DNA of 64,000 nucleotides from Desmodesmus armatus (GCA_007449985.2 VIIQ02000007.1:660135-724134), one strand, 5' to 3'. Shown: positions 50,001 through 62,778, counted from the first letter of the stretch. Made by a program: numbers and translations. The notes: generated by a model not told the origin, from the sequence alone.

Positions 50001-53000
50001 ATCGCCCTCTCCTGCTCCTGCGGGCGTTGCTACTGCTCGCGGCTCCACTGCAGGCACCAAGGAGGGGCAAGGCTCCCTCAACTTGGGTAACTCTCAGGGG
50101 GCTGAGGCGGCTGGCCAAGAAGCAGCCGTGGACCAGGCAATTGCACTGCAGCAGCAGCATGGCCAGCACATTGGTGCAGGAAGCGCTGATGCTGCAGCAG
50201 GAGCAGCAGCTGGTGGAGAGCTTGGATCTCCAGAGCAGCAGCAACCTGCCCAGCAGCTGGCGTCTGATGCAGGTGCCGGGGCTGCGCTACAGCAGCAAGC
50301 AGCGTCGGCTCAGCAGCAGCAGCATCTTCAGCCTGTACCGGCTGGTGCTGTTGCTGCAGGTGAAGGGCTAAGTGGTGGCAGCAACCTGGTCGTGCAGCAA
50401 GACCAGCAGGGCCCCCGGCACTCAGGTGCTGGTGAAGTGCACATGCAGGATGCGCAAGAACAGCAGCTACAGCCTGGGCAGCAGCAGCAGCACCAGCAGC
50501 AGGAGCAGCAGGCAGCCAGCGTGGGTCAGGGCGACGCTGGCCACCCCGCTGCCTCTGTGCACGCCACGATGATCACAGAGGATGGCGACAGGGACAGCGA
50601 CAGCGAGTCAAGCAGCTCCCACTCAGGCACCAGCAACAATGGTGGCAGCGGCGGTGGGGGCCATGGGCCTGGCGGCGGCGGTGGTGGGGGCCACGCCACT
50701 GCTGAGATTGTGTCGCAGATGTGTGGCGCGAGCCACTCTGCCTCCCCTGCGCCGTCTGCGTCCATGCCTGCGGCAGCAACGGCCACAGGGCCCCTCAGCC
50801 ACCACATGCCACCTGGGGGCAGTGGACAACAGGACTCACGAGGCGGGGGCGGAAGCAATGGCGGCGGCGGCAGCAGTGGCAGGCGTGGGAGAGGCAGGTC
50901 GTCCGCGCCTGGGGGGGCAGCTGCAGCAGCGGCAGCCACAGGCCAGGCTGGCGTAGGTAGCCATGGCGTGCTGGCACACCAGCAGCAGCAGGATGAGGTT
51001 GGTCAGCAGGGTGACATGCAGAGCCAGCCTGTAGCAATGCAGGTAGACGCTGCAGAGCAAGCAGCACAGCAGCATCCCCACCACCAGCAGCAGCCCTTGG
51101 GCGACGGTGGAGCGCAAGGTCAGCAGCCGCCACAGCAGCAGCAGCAGGCTGAGCTGCAGCAGCAGCACCAGCCACGCGACAGCAGCTTGGCCATGGCCAC
51201 CGCAGGGCCCACCGGCACCCGCAGCGGCACTATCAGCACGCACAGCGGCACGGTGGACATGAGCATACACAATGAGAGCAACAGGAGCGGGGCGGGCAGC
51301 CAGGCTGAGGCCGCACTGCCAGCAGCAGGCGGCAGCCATGCAGGCGGCTGGGCGGGGGATGAGTATGAGGATGATGGGGACTCGCAGGTGGGTGGGGCTG
51401 ACTGCCTGTGCCTTGCACCAGAGTCATCATGCTGTGGCATGCTTGCATTACAACACACAGTTTTGTGAAGGTTGGCGATGCTGCCTGTTTGTTGTGTCTT
51501 TTGCCTTGTTGCTTTCAAGTACGCTCTTGCCCACTGACCCAGCCACCTGCGTGCTGTTCCGCGCATCACAATCTGCAGGCCACCCCCAACAGTAGGGATG
51601 GTGAGGCGCGTGGCGAGCCCCTGGAGCCTTTGAGACCGCAGAGTCCGGGCGGCCAGGCGAGACAGGTGGCGATGCAGACTACAGCAGGCACCAGGGCGGG
51701 CCTGCAGCAGCGGCGGCAGCAGCAGCTGGGGCTGTAGCGGCAGGCCATGTTGACCAGCACGCACATGACCACCTAGCAGAAGCCATGTATGAGCAGCTGC
51801 AGCAGCAGCAGCAGCCAGGGCACTCTGCAGCGGGGGGCTTGGGGGCGCTGGATGCAGGAGGGGTGCTGCTGGGGCAGGAGGGAGCAAGCAGCCCTGCAGG
51901 GTCCCCAGCAGCAGCAGCGGCTGCTGCTGCAGCAGGCGGCAGCAGTGCAGCGCCGGGCGGGGGTGATGCTGTTGTTGAGGCTGGCGGCATGTCAGCCCAA
52001 GCAGCAGCTGGGTCAGGGCAGGTGCCAGATCAGGACGATCAGGGGCAGGCTGGGCGCAGTATGCATCCCCTGGCTGCTGCTGCAATGGCTGAGGGGCTGG
52101 GCAGCCCCTGCTTCCCTGGCGGCTGCAGCTCCACCAATGCAGGGCCAGATGTAGGGCTGATGGCCGCAGCGGCTGCTGCTGCTGTTGCAGCCGCCTCTGC
52201 AGGGGACGTTGGCGCTTCACCTGCTGCACTTGGTGCTGCGTCTGCGCCGCCAAATGCGTCAGCAGCCGATGCACATGTTGGAGCAGCAGGCACTATGTCC
52301 GCAGCACAGCAGCAGCAGCTGCAAGAGGCAGTAGGGAGCCAGGAGGTGCTGCATGTGCCAGCCCAGGCAGCACCTGCACAGCCGGCCATGGCTCAGGCTG
52401 GTGACCTCACCCCCTGGCAGCCACACTGAGTGTCACCTCGCAGTTGCACCCGCCGCAGCAGCACCACCCCCAGCAGCACCACCAGCAACACCAGTCTGGC
52501 GGCAGGGGCAGGGGTGCAGGCGGCGCTGGCCCGGCAGCAGCGGCAGCAGCAGCTGGCAGGGGTGGGCGGCACCACGGAGGGGCGATGATGCCACCTGTGT
52601 CAGTCTGCACTACTGGGTCAAGGGCACAGCAATCTGGCCATTACGGTGAGGGCTGCAATGCAGCGTTGTCATTCACCCGTCCTGTCTTGTCTCTGCTGCA
52701 TAGCCGGCATGGGTGCAGCCCCACGGCACTCAGCAGCAGCTGCGCATTGGTCGAATCTGATGAGACCAAGTGTGATGATATAATGACCTGCCGTCCATTG
52801 CCGTGTTGCAGCACAGTCTGTTGTGTTCGGAATCGTGAGCCCAAACAGGTAACCGTTGCTGCTAGCACTCACGTTCCTCGTGTGCTGTGCTGTGCTGTGA
52901 TTTGTTGTGCAGGCCCCTCCCACCCGTTCCCTGCTCTTGACGCGGTGCCTCAAGTCACAGAGATACACGGCATGTTTGCAGCAGACTGCCAGGTGCCGGC

Positions 53001-55151
53001 AACAGCAGCAGCAGCACAGATGGCAGCAGCGGCGGCGGCAGCAGCAGCCGGGGGGCAGCACCATCATGCACACCACCTACAGCAGCAGCACGCCCAGGAG
53101 CACGCGCTTCAGCAGCAGCAGCAGGAGCAGCCGCCACAGCAGCTGGCGCCCCTGGTCACTCGGAGGACATCCAGCCTCAGGTGACAGAGCTGCACGGCCT
53201 GCTGGGTGTCTCTGCCGGCACTGCAGCAGAGGCCCAGCTGGCGGCTGCAGCTGCTGCTGCAGCGGCAGCAGTAGGGCAAGGGGCGGCCGCTGCCACTGCA
53301 GCTGGGGAGCTGCCAGCAGGTGGCAGCGGCAGCACTCCCGCCGGGGTGGACAGCACAGGGAATGGCTACGGCGCTGCAGCTGCAGGAGACTGGAGACCCC
53401 CGCTGCCACATGCAGGCAGGGCTGGGGGAGCAGCTGCTGCTGGTGGTGGTGGGGGTGGCAGCAGTACGCCGCAGGGTCGGCCATCTGGGGTCTGCAGCAG
53501 CAGGGCTCCTGGTGGGGCAGGGCAGGGCGTGGGTGGTATGTTTGGCGGTGCAGCGGGAGGAGGCTTTGCTACCCCCCGGTCTGCATCAGCAGAGGCCCCC
53601 ACTCCTGCTGCTGCTGCTGCTGGTGCTGTTGGGCGGGTGCACTACAGCCCTCCTGCCGTGAACTTCACCCCGCATGAGGGGCACCAGTCAACAGGAGCGG
53701 CGGCTGCTGCTGCTGCAGGTCAGCACTGCCACAGCAGTGGTGCTGGCAGTGGGGCAAGCCTGGGAGCGCAGCAGCATGATGCTCAGGCAGCAGCAGCAGC
53801 AGCGGCAGCAGCACCCAGCGCTGCTGGCACCGCAGCTGAGGGTGACACTGGTGACCTCCCGCAGCAGGACCCTGCCCTCTTGCAGGGGGTTCTGTTCGCG
53901 TCTGTGGGTGATGACGGCGGCGGTGTGCAGGCTCCTGGCTCTCCTGCTGCTGCAGGTGGCAGCAGCGGCGGCATCATCCCTGGCTGTGCCAGTCAGCTGG
54001 GCCAAGCTGATGGCTCGCAAGGCACTGAGGCAGTGAGTGCAGGTGTGGGGCGTGTGGGCAGTGTGCCTCCCCCCGAGCTCACTTCCGCCGAGGCTGTTGA
54101 TGCAGCAGCAGAGGTCGAGGGGCCCCTGCTGCTGATGCAGGTGGGGAGGTAGTGGAGCAGCACACAGTCAGTGAGGCCGCAGGGAGCCACAGGCAGGGTG
54201 ACCGTGATGCAGATCGCACTGCAAGCACTAGGCAGCATGCCCAGGAGCAGCACATGCACCAACACCACCTCCAGCAGCATCAGCAGCAGGCAGCTGGTGA
54301 GCAGGAGGCCGACGGCCCTGCCCAGCCGCACCATGCGGGGGACCACCACCTGCTCAACCTGACAAGCCTGCAGATTCCACACTCACCTCACCCGCCCAGC
54401 AGCACCCCCAGCTGCAGCGGAAGAGGCCTGCTGCGCAGGACAGCCATGCAGCGGCAGCGGCAGCAGCAGGTGGTGGTGATGGCAGGAAGAGGCAGCGCAG
54501 CAGCCTTACCAACGGCTACTTGGCACCCTCCGCAGCGGCTGCGGCTGCAGCAGCAGCAGCGGCGGCTGGAGGTGCCGGTGCAGGCAGCTCCTGGCAGCAG
54601 CAGCACTGGCAGCAGCTGTCTGGTCTGTTAGAGGGGGCCGGGCAGGTGGGCGGTCGCGCCAACAGCCTACGTTTCAGTTGTGGTGGCGGGGGCGGTGGGG
54701 GCCAGGAGTTCAGCACACAGCACGGCATCTCCAGCAAGGTGTATGGCTCGATGGATGCAGGCTTTGCAAGCGGCAGCAAGAATGAGGGCAGTTTGAGCTA
54801 CGGGGGCCTTGACGGCTGCTGTAGCATCGGCAACGGCATGGCCAGCGTGGCCAATGGGGGCTCGGTTGCTGCTGCGTATCGGCAGGGTGATGGGGCGGAG
54901 CAGCAGGGGTTCAGCCAGGAGGTTCAGGCTGCTGGGGTGGGTGAGGAGGAGGGTGAGGATGCCAACATGGCTGCAGACAGTGGCGCTGGCGGCAGCAGGC
55001 AGCAGCAGCCCCTGCAGCAGCAGCAGCAGTTGGCAGCAGGCGTGTCTGGTAGTACGGGGAAGCCTCCTGGGGGTGGGGGTGGTGGTGCTAGTGGTGGTGG
55101 TGGTGGGCTTGCTAGCAGTGGCAGGCCGGGGTCTGCTGCGGGTGGTGGAGG

Positions 55152-55184
<33 letters not shown>

Positions 55185-55338
55185 GGGTTCGCTGCAGGAG
55201 GGTGAGGGCAGCCACGGCAGCAGGAGCCAGGATGGGGGTAGGGGCCCCAAGAGGCGCAGGCGAGCTTCCTGTGAGGTTGCCTCACAGCAGCAGCAGCAGC
55301 ACAGGATGGCGTCCAGTATGCAGACGACGGAGGCTTGA
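47066..55338 (+). CDS. Very large Gln/Ala/Gly-rich protein of unknown function
   Basis: Not recognised. Six exons join in phase: 47066-47191, 47422-47659, 47743-48062, 48319-51387, 51579-52645, 52913-55338, about 2,400 aa. Exons 1-3 are Ser/Ala/Pro-rich; exon 4 alone is 1,023 codons of Gln, Ala and Gly runs with islands such as GLHDFDGHRSSDNGG and an acidic DEYEDDGDS end. Basic stretches (QLQRKRPAAQ, GRKRQRSS, PKRRRRAS) near the C-terminus look like nuclear localisation signals. Low complexity, basic patches and His-rich spots suggest a nuclear scaffold or transcription co-regulator (inference). Exons 5 and 6 read coherently only if one base is restored in each of five C runs (51618-51621, 52410-52414, 53149-53152, 54123-54126, 54405-54409); as given, each run throws the frame by -1. 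The +1-per-run model also makes exon phases agree. Confidence 0.7.
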
Positions 55339-56330
55339 AGGGTTGGGGCTTGACTGAGGTTGCTGCTGGAGGTGTTTGGTGTGGGGGTTGGGGTTTTGTT
55401 TGTTGTGTATGCTGGTGTGAAGGCTGCTACAATGTACTACACTCATTTCCCAGTCAGGACAAGTGTGTCAATGTCAACGGTTTGTGCATCATATCACAAG
55501 CCTTGTGCGTGCAATCAAGTATCTCTGTGCCTGTCGTCGTATTTTGATGTGCTTTTAGGCACATCGGTGTGTTTATGCTTACCATTGAAGCAGGGTTTTG
55601 TTGTTGTGCACAAGCACAACCATGGTGGCTGTCTGGTGGTCCCTTGCCACCCAGCAATGCAGGGTTCAACTTGCTTGGTTTTGGAGCTGCCAACCATAGT
55701 ATCGTCTGCATGTCACATGCTGTCACATCTATGTGACGGCCTGATAGGGCCGATCACTTTGCCTCCCTGTCTGCCTCTCCCTGCTTCACTCACAGCCCGG
55801 TCACAATTTGACCTTTCCATGTGACATGTGGGGCATGGGTTGGGATGGGAAAGAAACTTTCTTCACCTGGTGTGGGATAGCTCTTGGGTGTTGACAAGGG
55901 AAACTTTGTCACGCGAATCACGGCATGGGTCAGCGAAGGTGGGCTCCCCATGTTCTTTTTCTTTCTAATCTTTGCAACTGGTAATGAAGGTAACAACAAG
56001 TGGTTGTTCATCATGCGTATTCAAGACTGTAACTGGTGCTGTTTGATGAGTCTGGCTGGTCCCTGGTCAGCAAGTCCATCAGGTTGACTGCTGACCTCCT
56101 GCACCACCTCTAGCTGTCGGGCATTTGACCAGGACGATCAAGGTGCTGATTACCACACTGAAACATCAGCATGACGTCAACCTTACGCACTAGATTGGCT
56201 GTTTCAAAGACAGACTTGCAGTCCTACAACGTGGTCAAAGGCGATCGATCTGAGAGCAGGCAGTACGCCGTTGCGGTGTTCTTGTGCCTTGCACTGCTTC
56301 AATTGTGTGTCTCAGCCTGATCCAAGCACA
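55339..56330. other. Intergenic between the Gln-rich gene and FKBP
   Basis: No gene supported. A TGTAA at 56028-56032 is far from the upstream stop. The rest should include the FKBP promoter and leader. Confidence 0.45.
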
Positions 56331-59206
56331 ATGCGCTGCTTTTCTAGGGCGCAGGCGCGCTCCTTCTGCGGAAGTCACACCAGCACAGTAGCTGTGCTGG
56401 GCAGGCAGGCAGGAGCAGCAGCAACACGCAGCTGCGCAAATCAAATACGCACCGTTCAGATCGTATGCTCTGAAGCAGCAGTGCAGCAGCAGACACAACC
56501 TCAACAGAGGCTCAAAGCTGCAGCTGCTGGTCGTGCAGTCAGGTGCAGATGCAGCAGCACACCAGCAAACACAGAGTCTGTGGCTCCACTGGTGGTGGTT
56601 GAAGGGGTAAGTTGGCACATAAGGTTCGCTACAATAGGACTTGCTGATTGATGGTGGCAGTGCTGCGGATGGCACACGAGGCAGACGCTACGCAATTCAT
56701 GAGCAGACATGTCTGCTGCTGTTCAAATGGCGTCGATCATGTCACTGCCTATGTGCCCAGCACATAAACTCACCACCACCCAGACTGACTGCTGTGACGA
56801 CCCCACCTGTACAGCTTTATGCCACACTCATCTGTACTACCTGCTGTGAGTACCCCACGCTGCTTGGAATTGTTTTTGCGCCCTGCCGCCCATGTCCCGT
56901 CTGCAACTGCTGTGCTGTCAGGACATTGTCACATTCCATATGAAGTGCACAGCAGAAGATGGACAGGTGAGTGCGACCAGGCATACTCCTGTCAGCCCGC
57001 CCACCTGCAGTGTCGCAAGCTGCGGCGCCCCAGCTTTATGTGGCTTGCAGCTTTCCCCCACTGCCTGCTGCAGCCTACTAGCTGCAATTAGTGATTGCGA
57101 GTAGTGATTGGTGCAAAGTTGCAAGTAGTAATTGGTGCACTTGCGCCCTGGTTGCACCCAGAAGTGCACCCAGACCAGCAGCAGTTCGGCCCTGGTACCA
57201 GCAGCAGGTGCTTGCAGTGCCCGAGGACTGCCACCATCCAAGCCACTGTTCACCCTAGTTGACGTACATACATTGGCTAGTTCAACAGCAGGCTGCAGTG
57301 GATAACCTCTGTTGTGTGGACATATTGAGACCCCTTACCTTGACTATTGTTGCAGGTGACACAACCACAAAGATTCCCCCTTGCCCAGCCACTCTACCAC
57401 CCTCTTGCCCCCCCCCCCTCCCCCCGTGCTGCCGTCCTGTTCGTAGGTGATGGAGTCCAGTCGAGATGCTGGTGAGCCACTCAGCTTTGAGATCGGTGCT
57501 GGAGAGATCACAGGCAACCCACTCTTCCAGGTATGGCCGGGTCAGACTCGGCAGCGCTGGATAGTTGCAGCGCTAATTCATGCATGCGCCAACTCAACAG
57601 TTGTTTTGTCTATCAGGGCACCCTAGCCAGCTTTGTGGTCTTGGACAGGTTGATTTGAGATGTGTTGTGCTTTTCACAGCTGTAGCAGCCGCAGACCCCA
57701 GACCCCACCCCCATCAAGCAACATGTGTGGCTGCGCTGGGACGCTGCTTTGCTGCCGTCGTGACCCTGCAATGCTGCATCGGAACCCCTCCTTTGGAACC
57801 AATGCTGCCCTCTGTCCGTGTGTGCTGCAGGCCTTTGACGGTGCCTTGAGGGGACTGGCTGTTGATGACGTCATTGAGCTGGAGGTGAGCCAGCAGCAGC
57901 AGCAGGGGGGGGGGACTTGTGAAGGGGGATGACAAGGCAGGAAACTGCTGCGTGTTATGGAGCTGCAGCCGGTGGTCAACCACTGCTGACCCTACAACTT
58001 GTGAGGCATTGGTTTTAGGGCCAAATCAACACGCTGAGGACCCTGCACAAGATGGCCGCAGGAGGTTAACACTGATGCCTCTGCAAATTTGCGGCTTGGG
58101 GCTGCTGTTGCCAGGCTGGCTAGGTGCTTGACTGACTGCCAGGAAGCATCCTTGCGATAGCTGCTGTCAGTCAGTCAAGCAACTAGTCAGCCCAGCAACA
58201 GCCAAGCACATTCCCCAATCTACACAGTGCTATGCTGTCTGGCCTGTTGCTGACCTACATCTTCCTTGACCATCAGCAGAGCTCCCCTGACTGTGTGTGA
58301 CACTGCCGTGTGTGCCTCTGGTGGCCGCACAACACCACATGTGCTTCCCTGTGTGCCATGCACATCTGACTGCCTCCCTGCCTGCTTGCCTGCTTGCCTC
58401 CCTGCCTGCTTGCCTCCCTGCCTGCTTGCCTCCCTGCCTGCTTGCCTCCCTGCCTGCTTGCCTCCCTGCCTGCTTGCCTCCCTGCCTGCTTGCCTCCCTG
58501 CCTGCTTGCCTGCAGATCTCTGGTGGTGAGTGGAAGCAGGAGTTGCTGTTCACAGTGCCCAGGGACCACCCGGAAGTGGAGCGCCTGGAAGGCCGTTACA
58601 AAAAGTGAGTGAGGGCCAGGTCACGCACGCCCCTCACTGGCAGTACTGCTCTCATGGACATGACTCATCATGACTCATCAGTATTTTGGTATGCCAGTAA
58701 AAGTGTCTCCGAGACAGTCAGAGCTCGATTGCCACTGACCGTATGTCAGGTTCTCCAACTTGCACCTAAAATCGATCTCAAACTAAAAGCCACACCCACA
58801 CCCACACTCACCCCCACTTACACTCACACCCACGCCCACTCTCCCTGCCTGCAGCCTTGGTGAATTAGCCAAGGACCTTGCTGTTGTTTGATAATGAATG
58901 AATAACAAAGATGGCTCTTGTTGACCCACACCTGCTCACACTCACACCCAACATGTTTGTCACCCAATCTCAAACCCACACCCACACCCACTCACATTCA
59001 CGCTCACGCCCCCCCCCCCCCCACTCACATTCCCTGCTTGCAGCCTTGGTGGCCTAGCCAAGGACCTAGCTGTTGAGCTGGCCAATGGCGGCATGGCTGT
59101 GGTGGTTGAAGTCACGCCCGAGCACGTCAAGCTGGATGCCAACAACATGATGAGCGGGAAGAAGCTGATATTTGAGCTGGAGGTGCTCAGCATTGAGCGG
59201 CCGTAG
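56331..59206 (+). CDS. FKBP-type peptidyl-prolyl isomerase, SlyD-like, probably plastid-targeted
   Basis: Catalyses cis-trans isomerisation at prolines and can act as a chaperone. Six in-phase exons (56331-56606, 56922-56966, 57447-57530, 57831-57884, 58516-58604, 59044-59206) give 236 aa. The first ~85 residues are rich in Arg, Ala, Ser and Cys and poor in acids (MRCFSRAQARSFCGSH), as in chloroplast transit peptides. The FKBP core follows: APLVVVEGDIVTFHMKCTAE, VMESSRDAGEPLSFEIGAGE, NPLFQAFDGALRGLAVDD, an inserted SlyD-type flap (GGEWKQELLFTVPRDHPEVE) and the returning strand VKLDANNMMSGKKLIFELEV. This matches plant FKBPs of the SlyD/trigger-like group. Intron 4 ends with a 16-bp minisatellite at the exon 5 acceptor, and intron 5 holds a relic copy of the exon 6 start. 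Confidence 0.9.
58374..58515 (+). repeat. 16-bp minisatellite forming the exon 5 acceptor tract
   Basis: About eight copies of a TGCCTGCTTGCCTCCC unit run directly into TGCCTGCAG, the acceptor of FKBP exon 5. The repeat supplies the whole pyrimidine tract. Confidence 0.9.
58851..58890 (+). repeat. Relic copy of FKBP exon 6 5' end
   Basis: GCAG followed by CCTTGGTGAATTAGCCAAGG copies the working exon 6 start at 59044 (CCTTGGTGGCCTAGCCAAGG) for about 32 bases, then diverges to a stop. Both copies sit behind CCCACA/CTCACA-type repeats. Confidence 0.85.
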
Positions 59207-60205
59207 CAGTTGGTAAAGGGCGCTATAGTGTGGGGCGCAGCTGCAGCTCTATCCGCACAGTTGCTTCTGACGTGAGCTGCATGTGGCGGTCTGATGATGT
59301 TGTGTATAGGTTGAGTTGGTTGTGTGCCGTGTTGGACGTGTGCGGATTTTTTTATATGTGTGGTGCGGGTACAGCTGCACCTGCGCCACTGGTGCAGATG
59401 CAGGGCCTGAGGCCCACAAAGAGTAGTTGGTGTAGCCAAGTGGTGTTGCTTGTGAGATGGTGGTGGCACTTGGATGGGCAGCTAGTCAGGCAGTTTGTGA
59501 CCTGTCAGCCGTTGAGATGCACTGCACCTTCAACAGCCGTCCTAACCCTTGTCTTGGTGTGTGCAGAGCCAGCAGCACAAACTGCTCACTGAAAAAGCAG
59601 GGTGGTGCGCAGGGAGGTGGAGGTGGAGGTTGTGGCATGCCTTGCCTTGCAACAAAGATTAGGCTTCTAGACAGTTACCACCTGAATGGAGGAGAGGGGC
59701 TAGCCCTAGCAGCGCTGCCAGATCATGTGACAAGAATAGTCAGCTGCTTGTGTGAGCGCTTCATGCATCTTGGGACATGTGGGGAAAACTCACGTTTAAA
59801 AAAAAAGCAAGCATGGTTCTGATAAAAACAAGCAGAGTTACAGTGGCAGACACATGCAGTAGGCAGAGCACGGGCGGAAACAGCCAGCCACTGGCTGGGG
59901 CTCATTCAGGGACCCTTTTAGCTAATCTTCCTGTGATCTGTTTGATGCATGCAAAGGCAACTTTTTCCCCTGTGCCGGGGTCAGAAGGGCACCGTACGGG
60001 ACTCAGTTTGTTGGCACTAAAACTCAGTTTTTGTAGGCGCGAATGGTATGGGTCAGGCATCCGCCAGATGCGGGCAGTCTCCGTTGTCTATACTGCATTT
60101 TCAAAGCTCTCAACACGGCAATTGGCTTCCAAATTGACTTCATCGACGCATTCCCCGGTTCCCGCTTTTCCCCTGTCAAAAACTGGTCTAGCCGGTGACA
60201 TCCCA
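59207..60205. other. Intergenic, no gene seen
   Basis: The frame of the next gene is open upstream of its proposed ATG (from about 59777), so a longer N-terminus there is possible, but composition is unremarkable and no conserved segment was seen. Confidence 0.4.
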
Positions 60206-61881
60206 ATGGAGCTTGACATGGCATTTGTTGAGGTCAGCTTCCCCTCGGAGACAGCAAGGGGCAAGCTTCAGCCTTCCAACAGTGACCCAGCCCAGCAGGT
60301 GAGCGAAAGTCCTCCCAGTCGGTTCTCAAACATGAGGAACACTTTCTTATTTTGTAGTCCTCAATATCACATACATAATGCCAGGCTGCTACATGCAGGT
60401 CCTGTCAGACTGTGCCTGTTCAACCACCTACGTGTTCACATCACGTCCTGCCCCAGCGCAGTGCAGTGGTCGCAGCTTGCAAGCAAACCACATGCACCTG
60501 AATCATCTCTCAGCTTTGAATAACCAAATTGTACTGTGGTCCTGTACAAACAGGTACCGCACAGCAATGACAGTACATGGACCTTCCCAACAGCTTGTCC
60601 CACGGAGGCCTCACCCTTGTGGCAGCTGCCTGCTGGTGACCTGTCACAAGTCACAAAAGAGCAGCAGCAGCCCGACAGCAAGCCACACTGCAGCGCTGAT
60701 GCAAGTGTCATCCAGGCTGACATTAGGCTGCGTGTGGCAGCAGCCTTTTCGGCGACTCAGCTACAGCCTGACTCCATGTGTGGGCATGCCAAGGCTATGC
60801 CGGCCACACCCCCTGAGGCCGCTGTAATGCCTGGGAATGGCTCGATGACAGGGGTAAGGCACGAGCAGCTGCAGCACCACTGGCAGCTAAGTCAAGCAGC
60901 AAACAGGCTCCAAAATCTGGCGTGGACAGCAACCGCAGCAGTGACAGTGACAGCAGCTGTGCAATGGGCGAGGACTATTGCCAGTACAAGGCGAGTTTTA
61001 CGGGGCCCGCCAAGCCAAGCTGGCTGCTGGGCACCAGCAGCAGCAAGGGCCCCAACCAGCAGCAGCAGAGTGTATCCATCACCCCAGGCCCTGCCGCTGC
61101 AATAACAGCAATACTGACAGTAGCTGCACCAGCAGCAGCAGCCAACAGCCGCACAACGTCAGATGGCCGGTGCAAGGGCTTCTGGAAGACTCTCAGCAGC
61201 AAGCAGGTCCCCAAGGCAGCCAGCCAGGCCAAAGGCAGTGTCAGCACCCGCAGCAGCGACAGTGATGGTGGCAACGGTGGTGCGTTTGGTGAGGACCCCT
61301 GCCCCCACAAGGTCAGCTTCACAGCCGCAGTCAAGCCAACTTGGCTGCTGGGCACGAGCAGCAAGCTGCACCCCAAGGCAGCCAGCAAGGGCCAAGGCAG
61401 CAGTGATGGCACCCGCAGCAGCAGCAGCAGCGACAGCACCACTGACTGTGCGATGGGTGAAGATCCCTGCCCCCACAAGTGCAGCTTTGCCGCACCTGTC
61501 AAGCCATCTTGGCTGCTAGCCACCAGCAGCAACAAGGGCCTGACACGACAGCAGCAGAGGTTGTCCGGCATCGCAAGCACAGCAACACCTGCAGTGTTTG
61601 CACCCTCATCACCAGCAGTATCTGTCAGGGTTGCAGTGTCAAGCCGCTGCAAGGGCATGTGGAGGAGCTTGTGCAGCAAGCTGAGGGGCCAGGGTGCCGT
61701 CAAGGGCCCAGGAGGCTCCTGTCGTGTCAGCCAGTGCAGCAACAGGGCTGAGGCCGGCAGCAGCCACTGTGACAGCATCAGCACAGGAGGGGGCAGCTCT
61801 GGGGGCGGGAGCAGCAGTGACCGGCAGAGCGAGGCAGGCTGGTGTAGCAAGGAGAACAGCTGCGGTGGGGCTCACGAGTGA
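60206..61881 (+). CDS. Unknown protein with a three-fold Cys/Trp repeat
   Basis: Not a family I recognise. The proposed start is ATG 60206 (MELDMAFVEVSFPSE); exon 1 ends at 60298 and exon 2 (60554-61881) follows in phase, about 473 aa. The C-terminal half has three repeats spaced by 55-110 residues. Each has a Ser/Asp-rich lead, then GED(Y/P)C(Q/P)(Y/H)K.SF, then KP(S/T)WLL(G/A)TSS; they lie at about 60946-61060, 61273-61378 and 61444-61555. A second motif, RCKG(F/M)W(K/R).L.SK, occurs twice, between repeats 1 and 2 and after repeat 3. The Ser runs look phosphorylatable. Frame is lost by one base at a G4 run (60851-60854); restoring it yields an open frame through the repeats. Location and partners cannot be inferred. 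Confidence 0.62.
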
Positions 61882-62523
61882 GGAGTAACATATGCACTTG
61901 TATACCTTGAAGTCAGCTCCTTGAAGCTTTGAAGGGTGCATGGATAGGTGTGATGTGTCACTGACTTGGAGGAGTGTGGACCAGCAAATAAGGTTGGATG
62001 GATGATTGCAGCAAGGATGGATGATGAGCAGCGGCAGACAGACCGACTCCCGAGGTTGCAGATTGGGCATGTCAGCAGCGGTGGGGACACACTGAGTGAG
62101 AGGGATGTAGCGGCTGAGACATGCTCTGAAATGATATGCCCTGAAACAAGCTGGTGTTCTCTGGAGGAGTGCTTATGCCCTATCAACTTGGTTTGGCTCC
62201 TGAAATGGCGATCAGGCGAGGCCCTGATCCAGTAAAGTAGCAGTAGTGTCTGCGAGTCCGATCACGTATACACCAGCAGGCAGCAAAAGCAGGCGGAGAC
62301 AATGTGCTGCGGTGTTGTGTGTGTTCAGGATTGCTGTGCATCCCCTCAACCTCATTCCTCCTGGTTGCCACAAGTCTGTGTGCACTGGTGGCACTGCTAT
62401 GTTGGCAAAGTTGCAGTCACCGTCACCGTGCCGAATGGCTTTGTATGAGTCTGGTTGAGTCCCATTGTGCCCCAGGCATGCCTCAACAGTGAACATTCTG
62501 AGACTGTGGTGTCTACTCATAGA
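61882..62523. other. Convergent intergenic region
   Basis: No gene seen between the repeat-protein stop and the PhyH-gene 3' end. Sequence is moderate in GC without long repeats. Confidence 0.45.
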
Positions 62524-62528
62524 TTACA
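62524..62528 (-). terminator. Possible TGTAA poly(A) signal, PhyH-like gene
   Basis: TTACA on plus reads TGTAA on minus, about 450 bases past the stop at 62976. The distance makes this tentative. Confidence 0.35.
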
Positions 62529-62778
62529 GGCTGGTCAGCAGGCATGCATGCAATGCAAGCATTTAGTGGCAGCCTGAGACACACACTTCAGACATTCTGT
62601 GCAGCCACGGCTAACTGACGTGACAACAGGCCCTGCTTCCAACTGCTGAAGGTATATGTGCAACACATGCACATTTGGCAGAGCCGACGAGCACAAAACC
62701 CACAGAATCCCCTCGTCCCCTACAACACAACCAACACCAACACAGCCACTCAAGACAACCACAGCCCATGATGCACAT

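Noticed and set aside
48473..52274. Long minus-strand frames opposite the Gln-rich gene
   Set aside because: Low-complexity complements of CAG repeats, with no splice or domain support.
58374..58515. CRISPR-like regular repeat
   Set aside because: Units are contiguous 16-mers without spacers, in a eukaryotic intron.
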